NCBI GenBank assembly: GCA_036496805.1 | Contig: DASXKN010000012.1 | Location: forward strand, 1 to 64,000 | Source: SZAS-103 sp036496805 | Lineage (GTDB): Bacteria > Pseudomonadota > Gammaproteobacteria > Xanthomonadales > Xanthomonadaceae | Direction: 5' to 3' | Length of the DNA stretch: 64,000 nt | Part shown: piece by piece, positions 17,568 to 26,061 of the stretch | How the letters are laid out: every line of letters starts with the position of its first letter | How positions within the stretch are numbered: position 1 is the first letter of the stretch | Position numbers and translations under genes: made by a program | Notes under the pieces: generated by a model | Database searches by the model: none | What the model was told of the DNA's origin: nothing | The model's input: the letters and a program-made list of their open reading frames with translations, nothing else

Positions 17568-17777
17568 ATGTCTGAGCGCAAGAGCGGAACCGTGAAGTGG
17601 TTCAACGATGCCAAGGGCTTCGGTTTCATCACCCCCGAGAGCGGCGAGGACGTGTTCGTCCATTTCCGCGCCATCCAGGGCACGGGCTTCAAGTCCCTGC
17701 AGGAAGGCCAGAAGGTGAGCTTCGAAGTCGTCAAGGGCCCGAAGGGCCTGCAGGCCGAAGCGGTCCAGGTCGTCTGA
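17568..17777 (+). CDS. Cold-shock protein (CspA family)
   Basis: A 69-residue single cold-shock domain that binds single-stranded RNA and DNA, melting structures at low temperature or acting as an antiterminator. Both RNA-binding motifs are present: KGFGFI (RNP1) and VFVHF (RNP2). The ATG at 17568 follows CAGGAG. It is preceded by a leader of about 168 bases and followed by a strong terminator, so it is a single-gene unit. It is closely similar to the second copy at 28927. Confidence 0.95.
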   Translation: MSERKSGTVKWFNDAKGFGFITPESGEDVFVHFRAIQGTGFKSLQEGQKVSFEVVKGPKGLQAEAVQVV

Positions 17778-17801
17778 CCTGCGCGCCATCGCTGCATCGA
17801 A

Positions 17802-17828
17802 AGCCCCGGAGCGATCCGGGGCTTTTTT
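17802..17828 (+). terminator. Rho-independent terminator after csp
   Basis: AGCCCCGGA (17802-17810) and TCCGGGGCT (17815-17823) form a perfect 9-bp stem with a GCGA loop, followed by a run of six T. Confidence 0.93.
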
Positions 17829-17951
17829 GTTGGGCGTGTGAAAAGCCACGCCACCTGCGCTGTTGCGCAGCGCCGCATCGAAATTGTGCTAGCGTGAAAT
17901 GTCGCGGTAGGCAGGTCGCACGGGGATCGATGCGATCTCGGGGAGACGATC

Positions 17952-20900
17952 ATGGCTCGCTGGTGTATCGGATGGATCCTGCTGCTGCTCCTGGCCGGCA
18001 ACGCGCTGGCCGGGCAGAAGGTCGCGACCTATTACGTTGACAATCGCTGGAACGGCAGCAACGAGGCCAGCCTGCCGCACCTGCGCAGCGTGGGCGAAGG
18101 GTGTATCAGCACCCTGCGCAACGACATGCGGACGCAGCAGAAGAACCACCCCAATGCCCAATGGCGATACCGCCTGCTCGGGGTGGGCGAAGACGACGGA
18201 TTCGACCAATTCAGTTGCACGGGATACGTCGATGAGCTGGTCTCGGGCATCTGGCAGCCGATCGATTCCTACGGGCAGCAGAACGCTTACGTCGCCGGCC
18301 TGACGGCATCCGTTTCTTGCACGATCAGTGCCTTGATCGATCCGGAAACGGGACAGTGCGGCCCGCGGAAGTGCTGCCTGATTCCAGTGGGCAATCCGGT
18401 CGATGTCGGGACCGGCGACAAGCAGCAGGTCGACATCGACTATGCCGGTGCCGGCGCCTTCCCGCTGCGTTTCGAACGGACCTACGACAGCAGCCGTACC
18501 TGGCTTAACCAGCCGGTTCCCGTCGGCGTGGCGTGGATGCACAGCTACCTCGCGTCGATCTATTTCATGCCCGCAACCGGAGCGAGCACGACCACGCAGG
18601 CAGTTGCCTACCGTCCGGACGGGTCGATCCTGCGGTTCAACCTCGTGGGTGGGGTATGGACTCCCGACAACGATGTCGCCGTGCGCCTGAGCGCGACCAT
18701 CGATGGCAACGGCATTCCCACGGCGACCCTGACCAACACCGATGACTCGGTGGAGAAGTACGACGGCATTGGCCGCCTGACAAGCATCACCAACCGCGAT
18801 GGCCTCACGCAGACACTGAGCTACGTCACCCCCGGCGGAAACTACGCCAACGACGTGCAGAAAGTGACTGATCCGCAAGGCCACACGCTAGCGTTCGGCT
18901 ACAACACCAGCGGCCAGCTCACCAGCCTCACCGACGGCAATGGCGCGATCATCCAGTACACCTACGACACGGCTGGCAACCTCGCCACGGTCGTCTATCC
19001 GGACGTTGGCGGCACGACCAAGACCCGCACCTACAGTTACAACGAGGCGGGGCAGGTTGCTGTTTCCTGGCCCAACGCCCTGACCGGCATCACCGACGAG
19101 AACAGCCAGCGCTACGCGAGCTGGGGCTACGACAGCCAGGGCCGCGCCGTGCTGAGCGTGCACGGCCCCTACACCGGCGGCACCATCGACAAGACCGTGC
19201 TGACCTTCAACAGCAACGGCACCACGGGTTTCACCGACGCGCTCGGCCAGGCGCGCACTTATGGTTTTACGGTGAAGTTCACGGTAGCGCATCCGGCCTC
19301 GCTGGACGTGGCCTGCGATTCCTGCAGCGCGCGTGACAAGTCGCGCGGCTACGACGCCAACGGATACCCGAACGCCAGCACCGATTTCGACGGCAACCAG
19401 GCGACCTACGCCTTCGCCGCGCTCGACGGCAACAGCCATCCGCGTGGCCTCGAGACCCAGCGCGTGGAAGGCATCCCGCCGACGAGCTCGAGCGACACCT
19501 CGGCCAAGCGCACGATCAACACGCAATGGGCGAGCGGCTTCCGCGTCCCGACCCAGCAGGACGTGATCGACAACTCCGGTACGACGCCAACAACGGTGCA
19601 GACGACGAAGTGGGCCTATAACGGCCGCGGCCAGCCGCTGTTCCGTTGCCTGATCGATCCGAACGTCGCCGGAGCGACCAGCTACACCTGCGGCTCGCAG
19701 ACGAACGCACCGACCGGCGTGCGGCAGTGGGCGTGGACGTACTGCGAATCCGGCGGCGGTTGCCCGCTGATTGGCCAGGTGCTGACCGCCAAGGGCCCGC
19801 GCACCGACGTCAACGACACCACGACCTACGCGTACTACGCGAGCGACGACAGCACCTGCGCGACCGCGCCGACAACCTGCCCGCATCGCATTGGCGACCT
19901 GCAGACCGTCACCGACGCACTCGGCCACGTCACCACGTACACGACCTACGACGCCGACGGCCGCCCGATCCGCATCCTCGACGCCAATGGCGTGCCGACC
20001 GAGTTCGCCTACCATCCGCGCGGCTGGCCCACCCAGCGTGCCGTGCGCTACGCCGCAACGGGCACCTCGACCAACGACCGCATCACCACCTGGACCTACG
20101 ATGGCGTAGGCCAGGTCAAGCAGGTCACCCATCCGGTAGGCGACTACGAGATCTTCGGTTACGACAACGCGCACCGCCTGACCGACGTCACCAACCGCAT
20201 GAGCGAGCACCTGCACTACGTGCTCGACGACGCCGGCGACCGCAAGGAAGAGGACTTCCACAACTCCGGCAACACGATCAAGCACAAGGCGCTGCGCGAC
20301 TACAACGTGCTCGGTCGCCTGCAGGACACGAAGAACGCCAACGCGGGCGTGTCGGCGCTGGCGATGAGCTACCTCTACGACGGCAATGGCAATGTCCAGA
20401 CCGCCACCGATGGCCGCAACCATGTCACGAACAACACCTACGACCCGCGCAACCGGCTGGTGAAGCTGGACCAGGCCGCCGACCTGCCGGCGCAGGAGGC
20501 CTTCACGAACTACGCCTACGACGCGCTCGACCACCTGAGCGAGGTGACCGATCCGCAGGGCTTGCATACGTATTACAGCTTCGACGGCCTCGACAACCAG
20601 ACCGGACTGGACAGCCCCGACACCGGGATCACGACCTATGGCTACGACGCGGCCGGCAACCGCACCAGCCAGGTCGACGCGCGCGTGCCTGCGGTGACCA
20701 CGATCTACACCTATGACGCGCTGAACCGGCCAACCCACACGAACTATCCGGCCACGCCCTCGCTCGACGTCACTTACACCTGGGACACGCCCGCCACCGG
20801 TTGCGTCTCGCCCAATCGCCTGTCCCTGGGCCGCATGTCGACCGTGGCTGACGGATCCGGCTCCACGACGTTCTGCTACAACCGGTTCGGCGACACGACG

Positions 20901-22436
20901 AAGAAGACCCAGACGGTCTCCGGCGCGGCCTTCCCGGTGTCCTACGCCTACGGCAAGGACGGACGCCCGACCTCGGAGACCGAACCCAACGGCACCATCG
21001 TCTCCTACGCGCGCGACAACAACGATCGCATCAAGATCGTGAAGTACCAGCTCAGCGGCCAGTCGAGTGCGACCAGCCTGGTCAGCGCGGTGGCTTACAG
21101 CCCTTTCGGTCCGGCGAACACGATCACCTACAGATCGGGCGCGAACGTGCGCACGCTCAGCCGCAGCTATGACCTCGATTACGTGATCCAGGGCGTGGTG
21201 GATGGCTCGAGCGTCGGTGACGGCCTGAACCTGACCTACAGCCGCGATGCGGTCGGCAATCTGACGCAGATCAAGACCTCTGCCACGACCGGCAACAAGT
21301 TCGTCTACGACGGCCTGAACCGGCTGACCCAGGCGAACGACCTGAGCGGCAACCATCTGTGGCGCTACACCTACGACACCACCGGAAACCGCATGACGGA
21401 ACAGCAGGGCACGCTGGGAGTGGTCGCCTACACCTACGACCCCAACGGCAGCCATCACCTGTGGGACGTCGGCACGACCGCGCGGCAGTACGACGGCGCC
21501 GGCAACACGCTCAGCATCGGCGCCGGCGTAGGCGGACAGGGTTTCCATTACGACGACACCGACCGGATGGACCAGTTTTCCCTGGGCGGCGTCCTGAAGA
21601 AGCAGTACCTGACCAATGCGCTGGGCCAGCGGGTGATGAAGAGCAAGGCCGGCGACACGAGCCAGACGGTCAAGACGGTCTACGACGAGTCGGGACATCG
21701 GCTCGGAGATTTCAACAATTCGAACGCGACCATCGCCGAATACCTCTGGATGGACGACCTGCCGGTCGGCGTTCTCGATGGGGCCAGCAACACGGTCAAG
21801 TCCATCGAGCCCGACCACCTGGGCACGCCGCGCGTGGTGATCGATGCGGCCAGCAATCTGGCGATCTGGAACTGGTCGATCCTCGGTGAACCGTTCGGGC
21901 TCAGCCTGCCGACGAACCTCAACGGCTCGACGCTCGCCCTCAACCTGAGATTCCCGGGGCAAACGTACGACGCCGAATCGGGGATGGACTACAACTACTT
22001 CAGGGACTACGACTCAGGTACGGGACGATACGTCGAAAGCGATCCGATCGGATTGCTTGGAGGGATTAGTACGTATAGCTATGCAAAATTGCAGCCGTTA
22101 GAACAGGCCGACATGACCGGCCTTGGCGAAATATGTGGGTCGGGGATCACAAATAGATTGGTGCCAGACAATCCTTTTCATTTTCCGTTCAAGAGCTGTT
22201 GCGCTGAGCATGACAACTGTTATGGTTGTAGCGGGAAGCTCAGTGGAGTTTCTAAGCAAGTTTGCGATGACAATTTTGGTGCTTGTTTACACCATCAATG
22301 CGAAGGATATAGTGGCGCCCAAGCCGTGCTTTGCAACAGGCTCGCTGGAGCTTACTACGAGGCTGTCCATCTTCTTGGCGGAAAATATTTTAAAAAAGCA
22401 CGGAAGGGACCTTGTTGTGGACCCCCTTCCCCGTGA
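17952..22436 (+). CDS. Exported RHS/YD-repeat polymorphic toxin with C-terminal phospholipase A2-like domain
   Basis: A 1,494-residue RHS protein. A Sec signal peptide (MARWCIGWILLLLLAGNALA) leads into a cysteine-containing N-terminal region. A DUF6531-like segment follows (NPVDVGTGDKQQ, about residue 150), then many YD repeats (YDxxGN type, about residues 250-1330). The RHS core ends near DHLGTPR and DPIGL (1364-1368). The tip of about 125 residues has phospholipase A2 features: CGSG calcium loop (1395-1398), CCAEHDNCY (1416-1424) with catalytic His1420, and CDDNFGAC (1438-1445), most like group XII enzymes. It probably hydrolyses membrane phospholipids of rivals. The tip is AT-richer than the repeats, a sign of tip exchange. 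No PAAR domain is seen. Confidence 0.88.
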   Translation: MARWCIGWILLLLLAGNALAGQKVATYYVDNRWNGSNEASLPHLRSVGEGCISTLRNDMRTQQKNHPNAQWRYRLLGVGEDDGFDQFSCTGYVDELVSGIWQPIDSYGQQNAYVAGLTASVSCTISALIDPETGQCGPRKCCLIPVGNPVDVGTGDKQQVDIDYAGAGAFPLRFERTYDSSRTWLNQPVPVGVAWMHSYLASIYFMPATGASTTTQAVAYRPDGSILRFNLVGGVWTPDNDVAVRLSATIDGNGIPTATLTNTDDSVEKYDGIGRLTSITNRDGLTQTLSYVTPGGNYANDVQKVTDPQGHTLAFGYNTSGQLTSLTDGNGAIIQYTYDTAGNLATVVYPDVGGTTKTRTYSYNEAGQVAVSWPNALTGITDENSQRYASWGYDSQGRAVLSVHGPYTGGTIDKTVLTFNSNGTTGFTDALGQARTYGFTVKFTVAHPASLDVACDSCSARDKSRGYDANGYPNASTDFDGNQATYAFAALDGNSHPRGLETQRVEGIPPTSSSDTSAKRTINTQWASGFRVPTQQDVIDNSGTTPTTVQTTKWAYNGRGQPLFRCLIDPNVAGATSYTCGSQTNAPTGVRQWAWTYCESGGGCPLIGQVLTAKGPRTDVNDTTTYAYYASDDSTCATAPTTCPHRIGDLQTVTDALGHVTTYTTYDADGRPIRILDANGVPTEFAYHPRGWPTQRAVRYAATGTSTNDRITTWTYDGVGQVKQVTHPVGDYEIFGYDNAHRLTDVTNRMSEHLHYVLDDAGDRKEEDFHNSGNTIKHKALRDYNVLGRLQDTKNANAGVSALAMSYLYDGNGNVQTATDGRNHVTNNTYDPRNRLVKLDQAADLPAQEAFTNYAYDALDHLSEVTDPQGLHTYYSFDGLDNQTGLDSPDTGITTYGYDAAGNRTSQVDARVPAVTTIYTYDALNRPTHTNYPATPSLDVTYTWDTPATGCVSPNRLSLGRMSTVADGSGSTTFCYNRFGDTTKKTQTVSGAAFPVSYAYGKDGRPTSETEPNGTIVSYARDNNDRIKIVKYQLSGQSSATSLVSAVAYSPFGPANTITYRSGANVRTLSRSYDLDYVIQGVVDGSSVGDGLNLTYSRDAVGNLTQIKTSATTGNKFVYDGLNRLTQANDLSGNHLWRYTYDTTGNRMTEQQGTLGVVAYTYDPNGSHHLWDVGTTARQYDGAGNTLSIGAGVGGQGFHYDDTDRMDQFSLGGVLKKQYLTNALGQRVMKSKAGDTSQTVKTVYDESGHRLGDFNNSNATIAEYLWMDDLPVGVLDGASNTVKSIEPDHLGTPRVVIDAASNLAIWNWSILGEPFGLSLPTNLNGSTLALNLRFPGQTYDAESGMDYNYFRDYDSGTGRYVESDPIGLLGGISTYSYAKLQPLEQADMTGLGEICGSGITNRLVPDNPFHFPFKSCCAEHDNCYGCSGKLSGVSKQVCDDNFGACLHHQCEGYSGAQAVLCNRLAGAYYEAVHLLGGKYFKKARKGPCCGPPSP

Positions 22437-22523
22437 CGCTTGTGTGTGACCAGAAGTTCTCACGTCTCATTTTCGCTTAACTGTCCCTTAAGTGTTGATC
22501 ACAAGAATTTCACAGGTCACTGT

Positions 22524-23093
22524 ATGTGCCAGAAAATGATAAGTGTGTTTTTCATTATATTTTTGACGGCGTTCTCAACCGTTGCTGGCGCGGGTATCAA
22601 TAGAGATGATTTGTTCGTCTACTATAAAAAGGGCGAAGCATTCACAACAACTGCCCCGCTTGTTTTGATGTATTCAAGCGAAGGAATGGCTGGCAGAAGG
22701 CTGGTCCTTGCTGTTCCGAGTGATGTGGCTCGCGCAAAGTCGATGGATTCCATTGAATTTGCGGCGCCGCCTAGCGACAACATTCATTTGCCGCCCGAGT
22801 GTTCGGGATCCGGAAAATATGGCTTTTGTCACTGGAAGCAATCGGATATTATTGAATTGGTTCCTTCCGGCGTCACGATCAGAATCATCAGTATCAGACT
22901 TTACGGCGCGTCGGTGAACAGGAAGCATGTAGAGGAAGTTCGCGCCTTTGGGGTTTTGCGGTCCAAGCAATTCGGCGCTGTCGAAATTGATTTGAGCGAC
23001 CTTTCGGTCGTTCACTTCGACGAACAAAGGGCGGGGCACATTTACGATATACCGGGTCCAAACCTCGGCTTGCTAGCAAAACGGGCTGAATGA
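22524..23093 (+). CDS. Exported hypothetical protein, candidate immunity to the PLA2-tipped RHS toxin
   Basis: A 189-residue protein with a signal peptide (MCQKMISVFFIIFLTAFSTVAGAG), so it probably works in the periplasm or envelope. I choose ATG 22524, with AGG seven bases upstream; a GTG frame opens at 22440 and another ATG lies at 22536. The mature part is rich in beta-forming residues, with no recognised family. Position (87 bases after the toxin, same strand) and AT-rich composition match the toxin tip. Together with export, they argue for an immunity protein neutralising a disulfide-rich phospholipase outside the cytoplasm. This role is inferred. Confidence 0.65.
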   Translation: MCQKMISVFFIIFLTAFSTVAGAGINRDDLFVYYKKGEAFTTTAPLVLMYSSEGMAGRRLVLAVPSDVARAKSMDSIEFAAPPSDNIHLPPECSGSGKYGFCHWKQSDIIELVPSGVTIRIISIRLYGASVNRKHVEEVRAFGVLRSKQFGAVEIDLSDLSVVHFDEQRAGHIYDIPGPNLGLLAKRAE

Positions 23094-23187
23094 TCACGTG
23101 ATGACCAATCTTTCAACGACAGCTTTTGCGGCGACTGATCTTGCCGCAAAGGTGTATAAGACGCACCAGTCCCCCGGAGCCAACGCC

Positions 23188-23730
23188 ATGAAACACATGA
23201 CCCGTCTCGCTGTTGTCGCCCTAGGTTTCACCGCTTGCGCATTTCCGGCTTTCGCCGCCCTGAAGGACGGCGACAAGGCGCCCGATTTCACCGCGCCGGC
23301 CTATCTCGCGGGCAAGCCCTTCACCTTCCACCTCGCCGACGCGTTGAAGAAGGGACCGGTCGTCGTGTACTTCTTCCCGGCCGCGCATACCTCGGGCTGC
23401 AATATCGAGGCGCATTTGTTCTCCGAGGCCATCGACCAGTTCAAGGCCAGCAACGCTTCGGTGATCGGTGTCACCGCCGGCAACGTCGACCAGCTCGCCG
23501 ACTTCTCGAAGGAAACCGAACACTGCGGCGGCAAGTTCCCGGTGGCGGCCGATCCGGGCGTCAAGATCGCCAAGCAGTACGACGCCGTGCTGGTGCAGAA
23601 GCCGGAGTGGTCCAACCGCACGTCCTACGTGATCGCGCCTTCGGGCCAGATCGTGCACGTCTACTCCGACCTCAGCCCGACCAACCACGTCAAGGAAACC
23701 CTGGACGCGGTGAAGGCGCTGAAGAAGTAG
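23188..23730 (+). CDS. Periplasmic peroxiredoxin (AhpC/TSA, BCP-like)
   Basis: A 180-residue peroxiredoxin with a signal peptide (MKHMTRLAVVALGFTACAFPAFA), reducing peroxides in the periplasm. The domain begins at LKDGDKAPDFTAP. The peroxidatic cysteine lies in AAHTSGCNIEA, a variant of the usual TPGC loop, and a second cysteine in TEHCGGKFPV may resolve it. ATG 23188 is chosen because the signal peptide starts there; the frame is open to 23098. Normal base composition returns with this gene. gpx follows by 92 bases. Confidence 0.87.
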   Translation: MKHMTRLAVVALGFTACAFPAFAALKDGDKAPDFTAPAYLAGKPFTFHLADALKKGPVVVYFFPAAHTSGCNIEAHLFSEAIDQFKASNASVIGVTAGNVDQLADFSKETEHCGGKFPVAADPGVKIAKQYDAVLVQKPEWSNRTSYVIAPSGQIVHVYSDLSPTNHVKETLDAVKALKK

Positions 23731-23822
23731 TTCGCACAACGGCGCGGAGGCCTGCTTTCACGGGACCCGAATGCGTGTTCGCGCTAAAGTGGCGCGGACA
23801 CGACCGCCGAGGGAACGCCGCC

Positions 23823-24305
23823 ATGACCACCGCTTTCGACTTCTCCGCCCAGACCATCGACGGCGACGAGCAGCCGCTCGACGCCTTCCGCGGCAAGGCG
23901 CTGCTGATCGTCAACGTCGCCAGCAAGTGCGGTTTCACGCCGCAGTACGCGGGGCTCGAGAAGATGTACCGCCAGCACAAGGACGAAGGCCTGGAGGTGC
24001 TGGGTTTCCCCTGCGACCAGTTCGGCCACCAGGAGCCGGGCAACGCCGACGAGATCAAGAACTTCTGCTCGATCTCCTACGACGTGACCTTCCCGATGTA
24101 CGCCAAGATCGACGTCAACGGCGCCAGGGCGCACCCGCTGTGGAAATGGCTCAAGCAGGAGAAGAGCGGTTTCCTCGGCATCGACGGGATCAAGTGGAAT
24201 TTCACGAAGTTCCTGATCGGCCGCGACGGCAAGGTGATCAAGCGCTACGCGCCCACCGACACGCCGGAAAAGATCGAGGGCGACCTGGCTTCGGTGCTGG
24301 GCTGA
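23823..24305 (+). CDS. gpx: Glutathione peroxidase (cysteine type)
   Basis: A 160-residue cytoplasmic thiol peroxidase of the GPx/BtuE family. Family motifs are visible: VNVASKCGFTPQY with the peroxidatic cysteine, FPCDQFGHQEPG with the glutamine of the active site, and KWNFTKFLIGRDG with the tryptophan and asparagine. It probably uses thioredoxin rather than glutathione, as bacterial cysteine forms do. It lies between a periplasmic peroxiredoxin and a DUF1223 protein. Confidence 0.93.
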   Translation: MTTAFDFSAQTIDGDEQPLDAFRGKALLIVNVASKCGFTPQYAGLEKMYRQHKDEGLEVLGFPCDQFGHQEPGNADEIKNFCSISYDVTFPMYAKIDVNGARAHPLWKWLKQEKSGFLGIDGIKWNFTKFLIGRDGKVIKRYAPTDTPEKIEGDLASVLG

Positions 24306-24404
24306 GCAGTACCGGCAGCGGCGATCGACTGGCCCGTGGATGCCCTGCAAGGATTTCCGTCTCTGTCCGTCCCATGCACAGGCCATGGAACGAATGGAGA
24401 TCGC

Positions 24405-25328
24405 ATGAACCACGACAGCCTTTCCCGCGCGTCGACCGCGAGACTTGCGCCGATGCCTGACGATTCGCATGCAAATCCATGGGTCGATGCGTGCGAAGGG
24501 CCGCTCCGCTCGCGGCCGCCCGGTTCGCGCCTGCTGCCAGCCCGGTTGCTGGCGCTGCTATCGGGCTTGCTGGCGGTCGCAGCGTCGGCCGGTGCGGTTA
24601 CTCCGGCGCAGGTCTGCCATGCGGCCTCAGGAGCACAGCGCGGCGCGCTGGTCGAGCTGTACACCTCGGAAGGCTGCAGCAGTTGTCCACCGGCCGATCG
24701 CTGGTTCGCGGCGCTGGCGCATGCGGCCAACCCCGACAACCTGAGCCTGCTGGCTTTCCACGTCGACTACTGGGATTCGATCGGCTGGGTCGACCGTTTC
24801 GGCGCCGGCGCGTTCAGCGCGCGCCAGCGCGATCGCGTGCTCGCGGCGACCGGAGGCCATACCGTCTACACGCCACAGGTGATGCTGGGCGAGCGTGTCG
24901 GCTTTCACTGGTCTTCGAGCGCCGATGTGGTCGCCGGACTCCGCGCCGTCGTGAGCCAGCCGGGCGCGCTGTCGTTCGACATCGACGCGAAACGGGCGGG
25001 CGACGGCTTCGATGTCGCGCTCAAGGCCATGCCGCACGGCGCTCCGTCGTTGCCATCCGGATCGCTCTACCTGGCGCTGTACGAGAACGACCTGTCCACC
25101 CAGGTCAAGGCGGGCGAGAACGACGGCGTCCTCCTCCGCCACGAGCGCGTCGTGCGGCGCCTGCTCGGGCCGTATCCGCTGGCCGGCGCGCAGTGGGCGC
25201 GCGACCTGCACATGGCGCCCCCGCGCGATGCCCGCATCGACCATCTCGGCCTGACCGCTTTCGCGCAGTCCGCCAAGGGCGACACCCTGCAGGCCCTGAG
25301 CCTGCCGCTGGACGCCTGCGCCCGCTGA
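24405..25328 (+). CDS. DUF1223 thioredoxin-fold secreted protein
   Basis: A 307-residue protein. The DUF1223 domain opens with ALVELYTSEGCSSCPPADRWF, a CxxC-like thioredoxin motif. It continues through FHVDYWDSIGWVDRFG and YTPQVMLGE, all family hallmarks. The start at ATG 24405 has GGAG close upstream. A hydrophobic signal-like segment follows only after about 45 residues, so a later start is possible. Family members are predicted secreted oxidoreductases of unknown substrate. The neighbours are other redox genes. Confidence 0.85.
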   Translation: MNHDSLSRASTARLAPMPDDSHANPWVDACEGPLRSRPPGSRLLPARLLALLSGLLAVAASAGAVTPAQVCHAASGAQRGALVELYTSEGCSSCPPADRWFAALAHAANPDNLSLLAFHVDYWDSIGWVDRFGAGAFSARQRDRVLAATGGHTVYTPQVMLGERVGFHWSSSADVVAGLRAVVSQPGALSFDIDAKRAGDGFDVALKAMPHGAPSLPSGSLYLALYENDLSTQVKAGENDGVLLRHERVVRRLLGPYPLAGAQWARDLHMAPPRDARIDHLGLTAFAQSAKGDTLQALSLPLDACAR

Positions 25329-25446
25329 CGGCGGCTTTCGGCTCCCGAGCCGGTACAATGCGCGCCGATCCCACGCACCCCGTCGGATCGGGCAGCCGTT
25401 GTCGCCGTGCCCGATCCGCGTTTCCTTTCCCTCATCGAGACTGTCC

Positions 25447-25929
25447 ATGCAGATCGCCGATCGCACCGTTGCGAGCTTCCACTACACCCTCACCAATGAT
25501 GCCGGCGAAGTGATCGACGCTTCGCCCGCGGGCGAGCCGATGGCCTACCTGCACGGCGCCAGCAACATCGTGCCGGGCCTGGAGCAGGCGATGGCCGGCC
25601 GCAGCGTCGGCGAGAAGTTCGACGTGGTCGTCGCGCCCGAGTTCGGCTACGGCGTGCGCCATCCGCAGCTCGTGCAGGTCGTCCCGCGCGCCGCCTTCCA
25701 GGGCGTCGACACGATCGAGCCGGGCATGCAGTTCCAGGCGCAGGGCGGGCAGGGCCCTATGGTCGTGATGGTGACCGCGGTCGATGCCGAGAACGTCACC
25801 GTCGACGGCAATCATCCGCTGGCCGGCGTCGCCCTGCATTTCGCGATCGAAGTCGCCGACGTGCGCGCCGCCACCGCCGAGGAGCTCGAGCACGGCCATG
25901 TGCACGGCGCGGGCGGACATCATCATTGA
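25447..25929 (+). CDS. SlyD-like FKBP-type peptidyl-prolyl isomerase
   Basis: A 160-residue cytoplasmic chaperone and prolyl isomerase. The FKBP domain (HYTLTNDAGEVIDAS, NIVPGLEQAMAGRSVGEKFDVVVAPEFGYG) is interrupted by the IF chaperone insert (about residues 70-125). The C-terminus is histidine-rich (HGHVHGAGGHHH), suggesting metal binding as in SlyD, but shorter. It is a single gene with ATG 25447. Confidence 0.9.
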   Translation: MQIADRTVASFHYTLTNDAGEVIDASPAGEPMAYLHGASNIVPGLEQAMAGRSVGEKFDVVVAPEFGYGVRHPQLVQVVPRAAFQGVDTIEPGMQFQAQGGQGPMVVMVTAVDAENVTVDGNHPLAGVALHFAIEVADVRAATAEELEHGHVHGAGGHHH

Positions 25930-26020
25930 TGCCGGAAGTGGCGGCGATTTCTGGCCGGATCGCCACGCGGCAGCAATGACGGCGCCGCGATACGGGTATT
26001 TCGACGCTCATACGATCGCC

Positions 26021-26051
26021 GTCCGTGGTTCGACAGGCTCACCACGAACGG
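26021..26051. repeat. Dispersed palindromic element, second copy, next to the uup start
   Basis: This 31-base segment differs from 7265-7295 by two bases. It contains CGTGGT and ACCACG, able to form a hairpin. It ends only ten bases before the uup start codon, so it directly abuts the ribosome-binding region and could affect translation. Confidence 0.75.
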
Positions 26052-26061
26052 AAGCAAGGCA

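Noticed and set aside
18888..21962. 1,024-codon open frame antisense to the RHS gene
   Set aside because: The repetitive YD-coding sequence keeps the opposite strand open; the translation shows only valine/arginine-rich repeats and no domain.
17952..22436. Type VI secretion RHS effector
   Set aside because: No PAAR or VgrG motif or T6SS gene is visible, and the protein begins with a Sec signal peptide instead.
22123..22449. 108-codon frame overlapping the toxin tip
   Set aside because: It is in another frame of the PLA2 tip, whose cysteine and active-site motifs are clearly the real coding sequence.
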